A stretch of DNA of 64,000 nucleotides, taken from the NCBI RefSeq assembly GCF_036588685.1, contig NC_086375.1, positions 37,718,566-37,782,565 on the forward strand, given 5' to 3'. The notes under the pieces are model-generated. The model ran no database searches. It was not told the origin of the DNA and saw only the letters and a program-made list of their open reading frames with translations. This document shows, one piece after another, positions 1 through 12,640 of the stretch. The DNA comes from Mytilus trossulus. Lineage: Eukaryota; Mollusca; Bivalvia; Mytilida; Mytilidae. The first letter of the stretch is position 1. Each line of letters begins with the position of its first letter. Position numbers and translations under genes: made by a program.

Positions 1-266
1 GTATTCTACATACAATATTTGACGATAAATCCATTGTTTTTTTCACATTATGTTTTGCATTAGTAAATGCAATTTCACCATTTTTGAGACAAAAAAGTAT
101 TTTCAATGACAATGACAGCATAAATTCAATTATTTCATTGTTTTCCATATAGATAAAAAAAAATAATAGATATTAGAATTATATGTTGTATACAGCAAAC
201 CAATACTTAACAGTTCCAAGATAAAAAAAAACAATCAAAAAACAACAAAAAACAACCTTACAACAG

Positions 267-446
267 TTGTTAAATGTCTATGCAGAATGTAGAGCTCTAA
301 GTCACAATTTACAATACATCAAAGACCTGCTATCAACACTAAATCCCCAATGGACAAAATATACGAAGACATTATTAAAGGCAATCACTAACATTACGAT
401 AAGTTCCCTTTTACATTGCTTTTTTTTAATTATCCACCAACTAAAG
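267..446 (+). other. possible further upstream exon of the USP34-like gene
   Basis: An open stretch of 60 codons reads LLNVYAECRALSHNLQYIKD and onward. It follows a CAACAG acceptor and ends at AAAG|GTGTTT. Both ends are phase 0, which matches the phase-0 start of the exon at 531. The first two thirds look like helical protein; the end (LLHCFFLIIHQLK) looks less convincing. The acceptor has a poor pyrimidine tract. It may be a real exon, a shorter exon with another donor, or chance. The rest of positions 1-530 is AT-rich intron with nothing else visible. Confidence 0.35.
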
Positions 447-530
447 GTGTTTGTTTAATTGATTTATGAATAAGATAATGAAATAAAAATAACAAAAGTT
501 GGATATGTAAACTATTTTTGTAATTTGCAG

Positions 531-3500
531 GCTGTAGATGAATTATTTAAAATGATGAGATTAATGGCTACAAAATACTCAGACAGTTCAGAAGAGGAAG
601 TTAGATCCATTAATTCATTCAAGAAAAACACATCACAGATGTTCTTAAATATGTTAGACGCAAGATCTGGATGGCAAACTTTAATCAGGTAAATATTTTA
701 GACTGAAGATTATGTTACAATATTTTTTGAAGAATCGTTACATTCTCAGAAAATGGATAAGGGATGTTTAGTTATCATATGTGGTAGGTACTGAACGTTT
801 TGGTAATTTTAGAATTTCAATTTAACATTTATTGTACACATGTTTTTTAAGACACCCACCCGTATTTGAAATTCAAAAGTCCTTTCTCTCTTTGAATAAA
901 GATCATATAAAACATAATCACACGAAAGATCTGCCATTTTCTATTATAGTGTGTTGAAGATATTAGTGGACACTGATAATGACAGACTATTCCTAATATA
1001 TCAAGGAGGCTTACAGATGATGTCTGAGGTTTGTATTACATGTTATACAGATGAGTTGTTTTATGCCTATCTACAGTTAGTCCTTTCCACTTAGATATAA
1101 TATATATAATAAAATGTTATTGTGCATTAATGCTGTATTATTTGATTCTCGACCAATAATAATTAATTCACACAGGGTACACCAACTGCATCTCAGTAGC
1201 ACGGAGTTGACCACATTTAAAAAGCAGATTTATGATGATATTTGTTGTCATGCCTATGCCTATATGGGATCACTGAGAAAAAAATAAATGTCACATGAGC
1301 AGGAGTATATACTTCCACTCTCCCTAAAAAAATAAGAAAAAAATATATAAATTAGATAAGTTGTTGATCATCTTGATCCTTACTAAATTTGAAATAGAAA
1401 CGAAATGAAGGAAAATAATAAGTGTACACAAACCCACTTTAGTTTGCATATAAAAAAGATATTGTACAAGTGCCAATGAGACAACTCTCCATCCAAGTCC
1501 CAATTCATAAAAAAGCCAGCAATTATAGATCAAAGTAAGAACTTAAAACTAGCCTTGGCTCACAACGAGCAGCTAGAATGTTCAGCATGAATAGCATTTG
1601 AATGGGAACTATAGATGTAAGATTTAATTATGTATCCAATTACAGGAGTGTTAATTTGAGACATGAACCAGATTTCAAAAGTAAAAATTGATATCTGATT
1701 AAGAAAGATTTGTTCTTAGAAAAAGATTTTAAGCTTGATAAAAATTGCAAAACTTAATACACATTTTTCCAATGAAAAAAGTACACAAATTAATTGAACA
1801 TAAAGATATTTATTGTTAGAATTTGAAAAAAATAAAATGTTTTAATTTTCATTTAGGCATTTAACAATTTACATGTGATGTACCATGAGGCTACAGCATG
1901 TCATGTGACTGGAGACATAGTAGACCTGCTGACCATTATACTGCCAGTGTTGAAAGTACTCAGACATTTCCATGATAAGAAAAGTAAGTTCTTTTCCAAA
2001 ATTTTTTGTGCAAAAAGAAAAACCTTAAAATATGACATCACAGTGAATATAGCTAGCTATAAATTAAAATATAACTTACAATTTTATTGTTTGTAAATAT
2101 GAGCAGAGAACAGGCTATTATTTCAACCTGTAATTATTTTTATTTATGTAATTTGCATAATTTGTTGTGCTAGAAATTTTTAATAAATTCTATGTGTATT
2201 TTAATGTTCTGTGTAATGCACAACACTGTCTATTGCAAAGAAGATAGCACATTTTCAATAAAATGTACTGTGTGGCGCACAACACTATCTTTACAAAATA
2301 CATTGTATTTAAAGTGTTATGCTCCACTCAAAACATTATAATACAGAATAATCATGATTTTTATTAAAAATTTCAAGCACAAGAAATTAGGCAAATTCTA
2401 TTATTTAGAATAAGTTGAAGTTATAGCCTGCTACAGCTAATTACAAACCTATTTTGCCCACCTTGAACTTTAATGTCTATTTCCATAGAAATAACAGCAC
2501 TATAGAATTGTACAACCAAGATGTTTTATCTTTATTATTTTACATACAAGAAAATATTATTTTAAGCCAAACTAATGTTGGTATATTGTTTTTGTAGGTT
2601 CTGGTTCAGATATTCAAACAGTATTTCAGAATTGGCGAGATAGAATGGAATTTGTAAAGAAACTGCTGACGTTACTGAATTCATTTACACCACCAGAGAT
2701 CAGACAGATATCAATAGGTATGGAGAAGAAAATATTTCTTGTACTGTAGATTTATGAAACTGTGTTTAATCCAATGTTATTTGCTTTGTAGATTAATATA
2801 AATATCTTGATACTTGTTTAGTATGTTATTTTTACAGGTGCATGCCTTTCTCCGGACTGTTACCATTTTAAGCTAACACTTAAAAAATATGGACCAGTGT
2901 GTCTGTCTAGTACATAGCAAACTTCATTTGCATGATAGATTTATATGTTCTCATCCTGAATATGCCACTACACATTAAACAGCCATCCATCATCATCATT
3001 CTGTTAAGCATAAATTCATAGCATATCTTATATTAGTGACCAGAAGCTTACATTTCAACTTGTACTTAATGAATATTTTTCATGCAGAGGTTTTACGAGA
3101 AATGGTGATAATTTTCCAGAGTGAATGTGTTCATACAATGGTACCAATGTTAACACAGGCTCATGTTTCTTTCCAAGAAAGTAATTTGCCAGGTAAGATA
3201 AATTATATGATGTTAGTTTTATAGTTTAAATACAACATTTGCTTGACTTGATATAGGGATCTTACCCTTTTCCCTGTTTTGTGTGAAACTATTTATTTGT
3301 CAGACTTACTTGAAGGGGATTGAGGGACTTTCAAACATTTCCTCTTTCCTCTAATTCATGTAAGTATTTTAAAAGAAAGAAACTGTTTCGCTTGAAGTTT
3401 TAAAAAAATAATCAATACTTTTATTTACACACTAAAAAAGATAACATTAGTATCAATTCATAAAAGAAGCAACTCTGAAAATTTATGCTGTATATTTCAG

Positions 3501-6500
3501 TTCCGACCCCAGGACCATATTTTCCTAGAAGAGGTCAAAAGCCTATAGGGTCAAAGTCTAATATACGTCCACCAAGACCACAGTTTAATATGATGTTACA
3601 TTCTAGTCAAGTAGAGGCAACAAAGGTAAAGAACATTGATTTACACAATACATTAGTTTATTTATTTATTTATCAAATGATTTTTAACCAGATTTTTGTG
3701 ACAAAAATGTTAGTTATTGATTTAGGGATGTATGGCGGGCGGGCAGGCGACGGCCAAATGTTGTCTGTGCATTTATTCATGAAGCGTTCTACCGAAGCTT
3801 TTAAAATTTTAATATGTTGTTACTGACAACAAAATGGATGCCAAGTTCAATAATGACGATTTTGACTTTTACAGTTCTGGAGTTATGGTTCTTGAAAGAT
3901 TAAAAAAATGATGTTTCCAGTCCTCTTCGTGCATTTACTCATGAACTATTCAACCAAATCTTTTAAATTTTTAATATGTTGTTACTGACAACAAAATGGA
4001 GGTCAAGTTCAATAATGACGAATTTGACTTATACTGTTCAGGAGTTATGGTTCTTGTAAGATTGAAAAATGGTGTTTCCAGTTGTGTCCGTGTATTAACT
4101 CATGAACAGTTTAATGAAAGCTTTTAAAAGTCAAACATGTTGTTACTGATGACAAAATTGAGGTTAAGTTCAATAATGGTGATTTTCACTTTTTCTGTTC
4201 AGGAGTTATGATTCTTGAAAGATTGAAAAATTGTGTTACCAGTCATGTTGTTGCATTTACTCGGGAACCATTCAGCCAAAGCTTTTCAAATTTTAATAGG
4301 TTGTTACTGATGACAAAATGGAGGTCAAGTCTGATATTGAAGATTTTCACTTTCACCGTTCATCAGTTATGGTTCTTGTGATATTGAAAAATGCCCGGAC
4401 ACAAATAAATATGAATTAATCCGGTTTGCTGTCGCTGTGACAGCCTCTTGTTTAGAGTAGTTCTGAATAATAGCAATAAATTTTGTATTTTAAATTTGTT
4501 CTCAAAGAAATTTAAGTGATAATCTTAAATATGCATGGTTATTCGCTTTCCAGCAAATGCTTTTGACACTGGATTTTTCTTTTTATGGTTGTTCAATTAA
4601 AATTGAACATTTTTATTTCAATATCATATATATTGTTATGTATATCTTTCAACACATAATTTAATAAGCCTGTTTTGTATATCTGGTTTTACTTAATTTC
4701 AGGGTGTAGATGAGAATTATGACTGTGCGTTATCAGAATTTTTCTTACCGTACCATTCCTTAGTAGATCTTATATGTAGAGTGGCTGTCAATCAACAAAT
4801 CCTTAATGAACATATAATTAATCTTAGTAAGTGTTCAGACAATAATTTGTATTATACTTATGCACTGTACTTTACATAATTTAGAAGAAATGTAACGACC
4901 ATGTGATCGTTGAAATTCTATGTTATTGCGAACCCAATTAAACCTTTCCATAGATTCACCTGGGAGTTACCTGTCCATTTAAACTTTTGGCAGTTCTATT
5001 GTCCCATCTAACAAATACAACAGGTAATATTCTCTGTTTAGTTTATTCACTCCGACCTTTAAATTTCTTCTAAGAGTAATATATCACTCATTGATTAATC
5101 TACCTGAGTAAAAAATAAAATAAAATTCAATGATTCAACAGATTTCAATTTTCCAAGTAATCTAAAAAAAATCAAATTTAATTCATGAAGTGAAAACATA
5201 AACCAACATCCAATCTAATTATACTTTGATAAACCTCTGTCATAAAAAATATAAGTTGCTATAACTTGGTACTTATCTTTTAGGTGCTGTAGTGGCTGTG
5301 GAAGGTGTCCCATTACATTCAGCTTTCTTTGCTAAGTTGTGGTATGAAATTTATCATTCTGAGGTAAGAAACACTAATACATAATTCCAGATAATTTGAA
5401 AAGTTATCATCAAATGTTAATTAATGCTGATAAAAGTGGTTAGGAATGTTCTTATTTGGTCAGAATTGTTAATGAAATTGAATGCAATGATATTAAAAAA
5501 TTTGCTGTTTCATTTCATTTTAGTTTTTATGCCCCACCTACGATAGTAGAAGGGCATTATGTTTTCTGGCCTGTGCCTCCGTTCGTCCGTCTGTGCGTCC
5601 GTTCGTGCATCCTTTCGTCCATCTGTGTGTCCGTTCACTTCAGGTTAAAGTTTTTGGTCAAGGTAGTTTTTGAAGAAGTCGAAGTCTAATCAACTTGAAA
5701 CTTAGTACATATGTTCCCTATGATATGATCTTTCTAATTTTAATTTCAAATTAAAGTTTTGACCCCAATTTCACGATCCACTGAACATAGAAAATGATAG
5801 TGCGAGTGGGGCATCTGTGTACTTGGGACACATTCTTGTTTTTGGCAGGTATGGTATAATATGTGCTTAATGATTTTAGCTGATGCACTGTATTTTAAAG
5901 AATAATTGCATATATTGTTTGTCTTATATTCTTTTTTGTTTATAACAGGTTGATAGAAATTGTATAAGAATACTTTGCAGTAGCAGTTACTTTATAGAAT
6001 ATGTAGATTCAGTATTATTGGATGAGAGACTGTCACTAAACAATCATAATATATACCAGTTCTTTTGTAACTTCTTTCCAAAGGTTTGTATTCAATTAAA
6101 CATTCTTTCTTTTAGCCTCTTCCTTTACTCAATGCTTTCTCTAATAATTATATAGGTTGTAATTAAACATAAATGGTATTGACATCTGCTACACACATTC
6201 CATTTTCATTATTTGATCTTATTATCATTATCATTATGATTTAAAAATTAAGTTCTTAGAACATTTTCAACACTTGCATTTTGTAGACCTGGCAGCTAAA
6301 ATTACTGTAAAATGACTAATTTTTGTGGGGTTAAAGATCTCTCTAATTTCAATGCTAAATTGTCATGCTTTTCTTGTTTCTTGTTTCTAATCATATTGTA
6401 ATGATGAAGTTATGCAAACACAGCACTCTTAATATTAAAGACAGAATTATTACCAATGCATATAATATACATCATTGAATATTTTTTCAGGTATATCAAC

Positions 6501-8240
6501 AAGTGCTAAATGACCAGGGGAAATCATTACTTGATAGTTTGGTTGCCTCAGTAACGGCAGAAAAATCTGCCATAGAAAATGTCAGATACCAACAAGATTT
6601 ACTTAACATCTGTGAAAGAATAAATGGGGTATGTTATATTGAAAATTATATTGCAGCTTATTACTGTACATATTTAAAAGGCTTTGTTCTTTATTCAGGA
6701 AAGACATCATTATTTGGACACTAAAAACAGTTGCAAATAACTTTGAACTTTGTGAATTGATTATTCCTTCTTGAAACATTCTATTGTTTATTGATTTATT
6801 AAGATTTGTTGTTTTCTTGTCCCACAGACCCACTAATATATACAAAATAAATATATGAATCAAACTAATTGCTTTTTTTCAAATTCATCTTGTAATGGGA
6901 TTTGTTTGTGTAATACAAATGTTACATATGATTGAATTCTTAACATTTTAGGATTTGCGAGCCATGTTACTGATATTCTCTGTTCAACCTCCAAAGAAGA
7001 TGAATCCTTTGTTAATGGACAGTTTACATTACATCTTGAGCATATGTAGAGAAAACCAGCAACAGAGGGCAGAGGCAGCTAGAATTCAGAGCAGAAAACG
7101 GTCTGGATCTGAGAGTCAAGAGGAGTTAACTGATTCTACAGGTTAGAAATAAAACAAGAATTTCAGAAAAAGGCTTTTAAACTTCTTTAAACATGGCATA
7201 TCTCGACATTAGGAATTCCTTTGATATATATTAAAGTTGATACTGAATGTAACATCCTTCTTGGAAATAAACAGAGGTATTTGTCATAAGGACCTTACAA
7301 TACACTAGCCTTCATTGGTCTTAATAGTCTTATATTGTCTGAACTTATGTATATGAACAATTAATATTTGTTCTTGTGGTTTTGCCAAAGTTAGCATACA
7401 AGACTGTAGAAAATTTGTGCATTATTAAATTCAGGATTTACCTATACCAATGAAATCCATAACAATTGGTATAAAACAAATGATTTTTAATCAACAATCA
7501 CAGTAAATATAAAACAGAAGATGTAGTGTGATTGCCAATGGGACAACTATCCACAAAAGACCAAAATGACACAGACATATGTAGAGAAAACCAGCAACAG
7601 AGGGCAGAAGCAGCTAGTATTCAGAGCAGGAAACGGCCTGGATCTGACACTATTATTGTCTAAATTATTTAATGTCATGCCAATTGACCAGTATAAACAT
7701 ATTATAGTTTGAAAGGTTTTTCTTAATGGTCCAAACAAATTTATACATATGTCATATTGTTATTCTTCTACAGAAGCTACACCTTCCAAAAAGAGGAGAG
7801 TTTCTGGAAAAGATTCAGCTGATGAAGCAGAAGACAGAGACTCTAGTAGTGATGTAGAAATTATTCCTGATGATACACCACCTAAAAAGGAGGAAGTCAA
7901 ATCTCCTGAGAAGGAGGAAGAAAAGGTGTCATCTGGAGAAAATTCTGAGTCAGATACTAAAATCCAAGAAAGTAGTAGTCAAAGTGACAGTGAGAAACCT
8001 GGGCCTAGTACTTCTAAAGATTCAAAAGATTCTAAAGATTCAAAAGAAGAAGAAAGTTCAGACTCCAAGGAACCTGAAAATGAAACAGAAAAAGAAAGTG
8101 AGGAGAAAGTTGAGAGACAGAATAGTTCTGAAAGTCGACATAGTAGTGATGAAGTACCGAGACAGAAAGAAAGACCAACTATTGTGGACTTAGTAGCCAA
8201 ACAAATTGATTCTATATTTTCTCTTATAGAGAAACATTAA
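531..8240 (+). CDS. USP34: USP34-like ubiquitin carboxyl-terminal hydrolase, C-terminal part (5' end outside window)
   Basis: Twelve exons join in frame: 531-688, 950-1028, 1857-1983, 2598-2717, 3088-3192, 3501-3625, 4703-4826, 5284-5363, 5949-6083, 6491-6628, 6952-7141 and 7774-8240, giving 615 codons plus stop. All introns are GT-AG. The product is mostly helical (for example SEFFLPYHSLVDLICRVAVN in exon 7). It ends in a basic patch, KKRRVS, followed by a long Ser/Glu/Lys-rich disordered tail. I recognise this layout, a helical repeat followed by KRRRVS and an acidic tail, as the C-terminus of USP34, a very large deubiquitinase linked to Wnt/axin regulation. The Cys-box and His-box of the peptidase are not in the window, so catalysis cannot be judged. 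USP9X or USP24 would be the alternatives, but the tail fits USP34 better. The gene converges on AHSA1. Confidence 0.75.
3722..4451 (+). mobile_element. Helentron-like non-autonomous element, family E, in a USP34 intron
   Basis: It starts near a GGCGGGCGGGCAGGCGACGG stretch. It then holds about four diverged tandem units of roughly 170 bp, each with TTAATATGTTGTTACTGA and GGAGTTATGGTTCTTG. The 3' end has the hairpin GCTGTC-gctgt-GACAGC, then CTCTTGT followed by T. No ORF. The 3' layout matches the other families in this window. The 5' boundary is approximate, and I found no clear inverted repeat partner for it. Confidence 0.5.
5528..5839 (+). mobile_element. Helentron-like short element, family D, copy 1
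   Basis: It opens with TTATGCCCCAC, whose reverse complement GTGGGGCAT recurs just before the 3' end. Between them are a CCGTTCGTCCGTC-type simple repeat and a block around TTTTTGGTCAAGGTAGTTTTTGA. After the inner repeat come a weak GTGT/ACAC stem and CTTGT followed by T. It lies in the USP34 intron between exons 8 and 9. Related copies are at 45591-45867 and, as a fragment, 57992-58171. Confidence 0.55.
7576..7647 (+). repeat. 72-bp copy of a USP34 exon segment lying in the next intron
   Basis: This intronic segment matches coding positions 7041-7112 at 68 of 72 bases by eye, without gaps. It lies directly after a fragment of the short interspersed mussel-type repeat (7530-7575, with GATTGCCAATGGGACAACT). 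It has no splice sites of its own and is probably not coding. Confidence 0.85.
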
Positions 8241-10135
8241 TGTGCTTTATAGGAAATGGTGCTGAATTTGTATCAATCAAAAATCATTTTTACTATAGAC
8301 CAATTGATAAATGATTAGATTTATACATAATGAATTTGAAAGATTTTAACTTGCTCTGTAAAATTCCCATATTGTATGAGTTGAAACGTTTTTAAGATTG
8401 TATAAATTGTTTTTTCTAGAAATTTCTGTGCAGACAGTCTTCCTTTTCCAGTGAATCCGTAAATAATGCTGAGGATGTGCTTTGTTGTTACGTGTCTTTC
8501 TTATTGACAATTTCTTTTGCTTTTGGTAATGCTTGTTCAATCCCAAAATATCTTTTACAATGCATATAAATGATCATGGTTCCTTTTAGATATGGTAAGG
8601 TTTTTACATAGAAATCAAGCATTCCCATGATACAAACTTATTTTAAAATGCCTTTCTGGAATCACTTCATTACTAAATTGTACAGCCCTATAAGATAATA
8701 ATCAGTGTTTGTCTTGATAATCAATTCAAATGAAATGCTTGAAATTTTTAGTTTCATACTAGAACAGATCTAAAACCAATCATTTAGAAAAAAACAGTTT
8801 TGTTCAGGTTGATATTATGTCAGTTGTCTCCCTTGATTAAACAAAGGAAGGGGAGACAATTAGTTATCTATCTTTCTTATTTGTGTATGAGTACAGATAT
8901 CATGAAGAAAAATTAATACTGGCACTGCCTTTGTTATACTTATCTATAGTATTATTTATTTTCTGTAAAGCAAAAAGATTGAACAATATAATGCTCAAAG
9001 GCTTTAGTGGGTTATTTGGTAAACTGAAATTATCATATAAAATAGTTATCCCATTAATATTTCTATCAAAGGAAAAAAACAAAAAAAGGTCATTATGAAG
9101 TACTTCTATTTCATTGAAATATTTTCATATACAAAATCTTTTCTATGGAAAAATTTGTTTTGAACAACACTTTGATTTTATAATGCAACAATAACATATT
9201 TTAATGAATTTATTTTAGAGAAAAGATTACAAAGTCAGTTTTTCTATGTTTCATTTTTTTTTATCATGCATGCCTTATGAAATCTATGGTTATGGCATAA
9301 ACATCAGAGAATTAAAATGTTTATTTTTGCACAAGCTTACACATATAAACATTATTCTATGAAAAATGGATTTTTCTAAAAAGGTTTTACAAACATCATG
9401 TTTACTTTCTGATTACAAAACTATTTTTAGAAAATTGTTCATTTTGAGTGACATTCTGCTTGGAACATTATAATTATATGTGCACTTTAACATGATTTCC
9501 ACTACTGGAATGGAATAATCCATATCATGATTCTTTATTAAAGATTTTGAGAATTCTGTTCCTACACAGGTTTGCCATATAAACTACTGTTTTGAATGAA
9601 ATTCATGAAAAGGGATGGTTTTAAACAAGAACAGATATTATAACAGATTAACTCAGTAAAAATCAGTTGTTTTCAACATTAGCTCAGTGATATTATTAGA
9701 GAAATTAGTCAGCTGTCTATCTTGATAAAGCAATCTAGGGGAGACAATTTATTTTTTCATGAATAGCAAAGATAAATATTATCTCCCTACATAAATTGCT
9801 TAAGGGTAAAACTAGTCTTTGATTTAGTCTTTACTTTTACATGATACAGTATTGAAAATTCATTACACAGAGCTGGTTAGATATATATTAACGGAATAAT
9901 GTGTTAAGCATTTTAGAATTTTGCATTTATTATTAAATATTTATTATTTTTGTTGTGATCTCAAATTGTGTTCACTGCCTATGTATTTGTGAATCTGTGA
10001 CAATCATGTCAAGAATGGGTGTAAATTTCTTTTGTAAATTTATTGGTTTGAGTTGTAAATTTATTTCTTGAAATTGTATGGATGACATTTCATAAAGGTA
10101 AATGGTAAAATAAAGAGATTCTAGATTATAAAAAA
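8241..10135 (+). other. probable 3' UTR of the USP34-like gene
   Basis: AT-rich sequence after the stop with no credible ORF. An AATAAA at 10109-10114 is a plausible poly(A) signal; other AATAAA-like sites exist. Two short related blocks with GGGGAGACAATT (near 8850 and 9735) are seen. The extent of the UTR is inference. Confidence 0.4.
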
Positions 10136-11120
10136 TATTGACCCCATATCTGTTTGTGATTCTGTTTTAAATTCATGAATGACTAATTGTGCATGGATTA
10201 TTGTTGAAGATTTGTCAACAGATTGAAAGACTTTTTGAGTGAATAAAAATATAGTGTGACTTACGTGTGTGAATTGTATGATCATGGTTGTAATTATGAT
10301 ATAGAAAATGTGAATTAAAAGCAAACTTACAACCTATTAATTTTTATGTCTGTACTTTGAATAAGGTTTCAGAACTTTACAATACACTTTCAATTATCAT
10401 ATCTCTTTAAAGATGAATATGAATATAAATAGTATAATTGCAAACAAGACAAAACAAAGAACTTGGATTCTTTTGTTATTTTCATTATTTTTAGCGTGAA
10501 TACTGGATGGCTGAGTTTTTTAAAATTCTGTCTAATTTTTAAAGTAATATAATTATCAAATTATTTTTTACGAAAACAAACCAAGCAAGCAGACATAATG
10601 ATTTATAGTTGATGTTTGATTTCTGAGTGATCGTATGTTATATGTATATATTGTATAGTGTTAAATTTGTCTGTTGTTGATCACAATATCTTCTGTTTAA
10701 GGAGCAAATCAATTATCTCTGATTTTTAAATATTTGTGGTAAGGCCTGTTTTTTTCCCCCCGTTTTTTTTCTCTTTTTCTTAAGTCTCAAAATGTTTACA
10801 GCCAGTTGTTAACTGATTTTCCACTTTACAAGACCAATCTATGTTCGGTTTCTGAAATTGGACCATGCAAAACAATAATCAAATATTATTGCACAGATCA
10901 GTCAATAAGACACTTTGATTCACAAAAGCAATCTTCATGATCGAAAATGTTTTTTTCTTGTTAATTATATATAAAAATAATGAACCACCCTCTTTTGTTC
11001 AACTTCTTCACACAGTCCAGTTCATTCCCATTATGTATGAGAAAAGCCGGTCATGGGAGATCAACTGTTACATGATTTATAGGATTTTAAAAAACATCAA
11101 GAAAGTTAAATGATTGTCAA
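10136..11120. other. intergenic stretch, nothing recognised
   Basis: AT-rich sequence with homopolymer runs (such as the C/T run near 10750). I see no coding, RNA or mobile-element signature. Confidence 0.5.
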
Positions 11121-11566
11121 ATAGAATCATATTCAAAACAGTGTGGTCCTGGCCATTGATTGACGACCTAAATTATCCCATTGACTGGGACAGATTAGGT
11201 GAACGTTTGTCGGTAACAGTCACTGCTCACTATGTACGTGTTAAGGACACTGAATCTGTGGGGTCACCAAATGTTCTCAACACCTAAATAAAGCAATTCG
11301 ACAAACGAATCCGGAATAATATGATGTGTTGATTTATATCAATAATATAAATCAAAACATAAAGGTTATTCCTGAATAATTTTTCAAATAATTTTATTAT
11401 TAAAGGCGTTAAGAAACCTTCGGTGACCCCAGTTTAAATTCTATAATAAGTAAGAAGTGAGCAATGGTCGTTACAGACAAACGTTCACCTAATCTGTCCT
11501 AGTCAATGGGATAATTTAGGTCGTCAATCAATGGCCAGGACCACACTGTTTTGAATATGATTCTAT
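11121..11566. mobile_element. foldback (palindromic) element, about 446 bp
   Basis: The two halves are inverted copies. The outer ~100 bp of each arm (from ATAGAATCATATTCAAAACA) match almost perfectly. The inner parts have diverged but share GGGGTCACC. The centre is near 11342 at GATTTATATC. There is no ORF. It is intergenic, between USP34 and AHSA1. Target duplications could not be defined, so the superfamily is unknown. Confidence 0.75.
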
Positions 11567-11894
11567 ATCAAGAATTAGTTGAAATAAAGTGCCATCATTT
11601 CATATGATGTCTGCTCAAATCTTAATATAAATAAATAGAAATTATTTAATAAAGGAAATACTTTTCTTAACAGGAATTGACTTAAGAAATGTAATTTTAA
11701 CTTAATTTATGGACTTGCTGCTTACACAGAAATGATATTCATGTGCTTTTAGTAAATGGCTGAACAAATTTTATTTTAGTCATGTTTTTTCTGCCTCGTG
11801 TAAATAAGAAAAATCTGTAAATGAACAATAGCAGCATTTTATTTAACAAGAGTGCACACACTGAAATGTCTCGCCTTCTTTACAAATCATTGAC

Positions 11895-12640
11895 ATTATG
11901 TTGATAGTGTAAAGCTTTATTACAACTGTCTCATTAACCAAGATAACTAAACAAATACCAATAAACCATGAGGTCAAGGTCAGATGAACCATGCCAGGCA
12001 GACATGTACAGATAAGAATGCTTCCATACAACACGTATAGTTGACTTATACATATAGTATAAGAAAAAAAGACCAAAACACAAAAACTTAAACAAAGCAA
12101 TGAACCGTGAAAAGGAGGTCAAGGTAAAATTAAACCTGTGCGAACTGATAAATATAGATCATAAAATATTTCTATACACCAAATATAGTTGACCTATGAC
12201 ATAGTATTAGATAAAAAGACCAAAACTCAAACTTAACTTTGACCACTGAACCATGAAAATGAGGTCAAGGTCAGATGACATCTGTCTGCTAGACATGTAC
12301 ACCTTACAATCATTCCATACAACAAATATAGTAGACCTGTTGTATTAGTACGAGAAAAACAGACCAAAACACAAAACTTAACTATAACCACTGAACCATG
12401 AAAATGAGGTCAAGGTCAGATGATACCTGCTAGTTGGACTTGTACACCTTACAGTCCTTCCATACACCGAATATACTAGCCCTATTGCTTATAGTATTTG
12501 AGATATGGACTTGACCACCAAAACTTAACCTTATTCACTGATCCATGAAATGAGGTCAAGGTCAAGTGAAAACTGTCTGACGGGCACAAGGACCTTGCAA
12601 GGTACGCACATACCAAACATAGTTATCCTATTACTTATAA
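11895..12640 (+). repeat. diverged tandem repeat, ~146-bp unit, about five copies
   Basis: The motif GAGGTCAAGGT recurs near 11970, 12115, 12261, 12407 and 12552, a spacing of 145-146 bp. CCATGAAAATGAGG precedes it and CCATACA-type sequence follows it. Copies differ by many substitutions, so the array is old. A 136-codon open frame beginning in the last unit (12550-12960) is not credible as a gene. Confidence 0.8.

Noticed and set aside
7979..8200. Minus-strand and +1-frame ORFs over the USP34 tail
   Set aside because: Shadow frames of the Ser/Glu/Lys-rich coding exon.
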